DNA of 8,693 nt. It comes from an uncultured Ruminococcus sp. (GTDB lineage: Bacteria; Bacillota; Clostridia; Oscillospirales; Acutalibacteraceae). Below are positions 6,892-8,693 of the stretch, piece after piece (positions within the stretch are counted from its first letter, which is position 1; the number at the start of each line of letters is the position of its first letter). A model generated the notes under the pieces. It was given only the letters and a program-made list of their open reading frames with translations. It was not told where the DNA came from and did not search any database. The stretch is from assembly GCA_902767175.1 (NCBI GenBank), contig CACXGH010000133.1, positions 1 through 8,693 of the forward strand, read 5' to 3'. The translations under genes were made by a program, and so were the position numbers.

Positions 6892-6910
6892 TGTCCTATC
6901 CCTTTCTTCC

Positions 6911-8173
6911 TTAATTTCCCACAAGTGAGAATACCGTATCCAGCTTTATATGAGAAGCCAATTCAATTATTTCATCTTTGGTTATGCTCTCTGATATCAG
7001 GGCTGCTTCTGCAGGCGATACAGGCGACGGGCGAAGAAGTCTGGCGGTATAGTAGCTTTCCATTGCTCCGAGACTGTCGAGAGAAGATATATAAGCATTT
7101 TTCAGCATCAGCTTGGCACTTATAAGCTCGTCATCGGTAATGTCTCCGCTTCTGAGCAGTCCGACCTGCTCTGTCACGGCATTTTCGGTCTTTTCTATAA
7201 GGTCAGTTTCAACTCCGCTGTCTATAGTCATAATACCCTTTTCATTGTCAGCCATGCTTGCACAGTAATAACAAAGACTCTGTTTTTCCCTTACATTCTC
7301 AAAGAGCTTCGATGTCGGAGATCCGCCGAGTATTACAGACATAAGCGACTGTGCAACCGCCTCTCTGCTGCTTTCGGGGCGCTTGCAGCGATAGCCCATT
7401 ACAAGCTTTGACTGTGATATCTCATCTGTCTCTACCGATCTTTTTACCTCTGAAACACCGGATACTGTCTTTGTGTCTCCTCTGAGTCTGCGGGGCTTTC
7501 CTCCGAAATAGCTCTCCATGCGTGAAAAAGCCCCTTCGGGATCTGCGCTTCCAAGCATCATTACAGATACCGCTGCGGTGTCAATAAGCCTTTTCCATGC
7601 AGAAACAAGGCTCTCATGCGTAATAGCCTCTACATCTTCACGGCTTCCGTATCTGCTTATTGAATAAAGCTCATCTCTGCACATAATTTCTATGCAGCGT
7701 TTTATAGCATAGCCTCTTTTATCGTTGAATTCAGAATCTATCTGTTCAAGAAGCTGTCTGCGCTCCTGTTCAACATCTTCATCGTCAAAATGTCCGTCAA
7801 CAAGCTTAGGATCAAACAGAATTGAGCATAAAAGCTCTGCAAGCTCTGAGGACACCGATTCTCCGCCGAGTGAGTATCTGTCATCAAGACCTGACGCTGA
7901 CAGGGAAATCACCTGAAAATCGCCTATCTTTCTTATTGACGGATAAAGCGCAGCACCGTACAGGTCATTAAGCTTTCTGTATAATGAAGTAAAATCGGGG
8001 TATTTCCTGCATGAGCGTGTCAGTACACAGGAAAGCAGTGCATTCTCTGCCGCTGTTGCTCTGCTGAGAGGTGTTATCAGCTTTATGCTGAGTCTGCCTG
8101 CCTTGAATCTGTCGTCCTGTATAGTGCTGAAGGTCACTCCCTCACATATTTCTCTCTTTATTAAATCAGACAT
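6911..8173 (-). CDS. ymfF: M16 family protein, YmfF type (lacks the zinc site)
   Basis: A 420-residue M16-fold protein (also written YfmF). Where active family members have HxxEH it reads SLYRKLNDLYGA (63-74), so it should not bind catalytic zinc. Other family regions are present: EFNDKRGYAIKRCIEIMCRDE (148-168) and the second-domain stretch KLFENVREKQSLCYY (289-303), with the R295 and Y302 residues that shape the substrate site in paired M16 enzymes. It probably forms a heterodimer with the next gene's product, supplying Arg/Tyr while the partner supplies zinc. The ATG at 8173 is supported by GGAG 8 nt upstream. It is the first gene of the operon, preceded by a long leader. Confidence 0.88.
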   Translation of the reverse strand: MSDLIKREICEGVTFSTIQDDRFKAGRLSIKLITPLSRATAAENALLSCVLTRSCRKYPDFTSLYRKLNDLYGAALYPSIRKIGDFQVISLSASGLDDRYSLGGESVSSELAELLCSILFDPKLVDGHFDDEDVEQERRQLLEQIDSEFNDKRGYAIKRCIEIMCRDELYSISRYGSREDVEAITHESLVSAWKRLIDTAAVSVMMLGSADPEGAFSRMESYFGGKPRRLRGDTKTVSGVSEVKRSVETDEISQSKLVMGYRCKRPESSREAVAQSLMSVILGGSPTSKLFENVREKQSLCYYCASMADNEKGIMTIDSGVETDLIEKTENAVTEQVGLLRSGDITDDELISAKLMLKNAYISSLDSLGAMESYYTARLLRPSPVSPAEAALISESITKDEIIELASHIKLDTVFSLVGN

Positions 8174-8388
8174 TAAAGCATCTCCATTCTTTTCCGTTCT
8201 GTTCCTGCGGTCTGTTCAGCCGCTGTTATTCAGGAAGCCGCTGAATAAATCACTCCTGCGCCTCAGCACCTGTCCTGCCTGCACTTTTTCCTCCGTCTTG
8301 AACAGTCTGGTGAAAAAATTGCTGACACAATACGGTCACTGAATTTAATCAGTGCTTCCTCAGATTTTATCATTAAAAATAATTCCGC
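8174..8388 (-). promoter_or_regulatory. long 5' leader of the operon with two hairpins
   Basis: Two perfect hairpins are visible: CACTGA/TCAGTG with a 6-nt loop (8337-8354) and TTATTCAG/CTGAATAA with a 7-nt loop (8226-8248). CAGCGGCT is present twice on the minus strand around the second hairpin. A GGAGG followed 5 nt later by GTG could start a 22-codon peptide (8216-8284). I find no T-box motif or riboswitch that I recognise. Confidence 0.35.
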
Positions 8389-8394
8389 TATTAT

Positions 8395-8403
8395 ATTATA
8401 CCA
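8395..8403 (-). promoter_or_regulatory. extended -10 promoter for the five-gene operon
   Basis: On the minus strand TGG-TATAAT (8395-8403) forms an extended -10 (TGnTATAAT). A second overlapping TATAAT lies at 8390-8395. The -35 region is weak (TTTTAA at 17 bp), which fits an extended -10 promoter. Transcription would start near 8388, leaving a leader of about 215 nt. Confidence 0.6.
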
Positions 8404-8484
8404 CATTATTTTTCATTTTAAAAGCCCTTTGAACTCAGCTTTATCATACAGAAATCAATTTCTGAAAGGTAAGATATCGTGATA

Positions 8485-8508
8485 ACCCATTTTCAGGTAA
8501 AAATGGGT
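8485..8508. repeat. perfect 9-bp inverted repeat
   Basis: ACCCATTTT (8485-8493) and AAAATGGGT (8500-8508) flank a 6-nt loop. Neither side is followed by a clean T run, so it is not a textbook terminator. It lies between the structured right-edge element and the operon promoter. Confidence 0.5.
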
Positions 8509-8530
8509 CTTCCACTTTCTAAAAAACTGA

Positions 8531-8591
8531 ATGAAATACAAAAACAAGCACTGCCATGCTGAACAAAGACAAAATCATACAGGCACGGCAG
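8531..8591 (-). terminator. terminator-like hairpin of the right-edge element
   Basis: The minus-strand RNA pairs CUGCCGUG-CUG (8580-8591, one bulged C) with CAGCAUGGCAG (8551-8561). This gives 11 pairs including one G-U, which would be an A-C mismatch on the plus strand, so the fold favours minus-strand RNA. A U-rich stretch (about 8531-8548) follows. It would end a transcript coming from beyond the right edge. The loop is long (18 nt) and the U tract is interrupted. Confidence 0.5.
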
Positions 8592-8610
8592 AGAGACAAC
8601 AGAGAGACAA
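8589..8610. repeat. tandem 11-bp direct repeat
   Basis: CAGAGAGACAA occurs twice back to back (8589-8599 and 8600-8610). It lies inside the structured element, just upstream of its terminator-like hairpin on the minus strand. Confidence 0.7.
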
Positions 8611-8693
8611 TATAACAAGCGTCGATGTCCCCCGAGTCTCGCCTGCCGGCTCGGTCGGTGCTTCTGCCTTCGGCAGAGGTGTCCACCGGACAC
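8611..8693. other. GC-rich structured element running off the right edge
   Basis: Composition changes sharply from the AT-rich flank to GC-rich DNA packed with inverted repeats: GTGTCC/GGACAC (8679-8693, 3-nt loop), CTGCC/GGCAG (8664-8675, 3-nt loop), CCGAG/CTCGG (8632-8654), and an outer AAGC/GCTT (8617-8663). No frame gives a convincing protein; the minus frame that stays open to 8493 reads as a Cys/Arg-rich, repeat-driven sequence. It may be a dispersed repeat or the 3' part of a structured RNA. The identity is unknown. Confidence 0.45.

Noticed and set aside
6892..6924. TTG start for the ymfH-like gene at 6924
   Set aside because: TTG has no clear ribosome site and would overlap the preceding gene. 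The ATG at 6891 has AGGG at 8 nt.
8263..8373. 36-codon minus-strand frame from an ATG in the operon leader
   Set aside because: No ribosome site precedes the ATG, and the C-terminal part is a Lys/Arg/Cys-rich run with no protein-like pattern.
8493..8693. Minus-strand open frame at the right edge (66 codons visible)
   Set aside because: It is read through hairpins, a tandem repeat and the terminator-like stem. Its composition is Cys/Arg-rich and no start can be seen. A protein tail from outside the window cannot be excluded, but the RNA or repeat reading fits better.

Overview
The window looks like a piece of a Ruminococcus-type clostridial chromosome (Bacillota, Oscillospirales). Genes are moderate in GC, intergenic DNA is very AT-rich, ribosome sites are strong AGGAGG/GGAG type, and sigma-A promoters are close to consensus. 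The protein set also fits: a G5/3D-type secreted wall protein with a ruminococcal-looking C-terminus, and the paired M16 proteins of the YmfF/YmfH type next to lgt. The genus is an inference from these traits. All convincing genes lie on the minus strand, so transcription runs from high to low coordinates.

Reading in that direction: 8693-8520 is a GC-rich, strongly structured stretch that enters from outside the window and ends in a terminator-like hairpin. 8485-8174 is a promoter with a long leader (about 215 nt). From 8173 to 2471 runs a five-gene operon: ymfF-like (inactive M16 partner), ymfH-like (zinc-ligand-bearing M16 partner), lgt (prolipoprotein diacylglyceryl transferase), folD (one-carbon metabolism) and a DegT/DnrJ-family PLP aminotransferase. 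Gaps are short or overlapping (19 nt, 8-nt overlap, 53 nt, 41 nt), and a clear intrinsic terminator follows at 2393-2430.

A 610-bp AT-rich gap (1860-2470) follows. It holds that terminator, a perfect-consensus promoter and a family of TGCAATT repeats. Next is a monocistronic gene for a secreted DUF348/G5/3D cell-wall protein (678-1859) with its own terminator (601-633). Last come a promoter with a palindromic spacer and two small membrane-protein genes (174-464 and 1-146, the latter cut by the window edge) that appear to be related to each other.

The theme is the cell envelope plus housekeeping: Lgt lipidates lipoproteins, the G5/3D protein probably remodels peptidoglycan, and the aminotransferase probably makes an amino sugar nucleotide. 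The M16 pair is of the type linked in Bacillus subtilis to EF-P modification. I see no CRISPR array, transposase, tRNA or rRNA. The least explained parts are the structured element at the right edge, the small membrane-protein pair at the left edge, and the repeat-bearing upstream region of the G5/3D gene.
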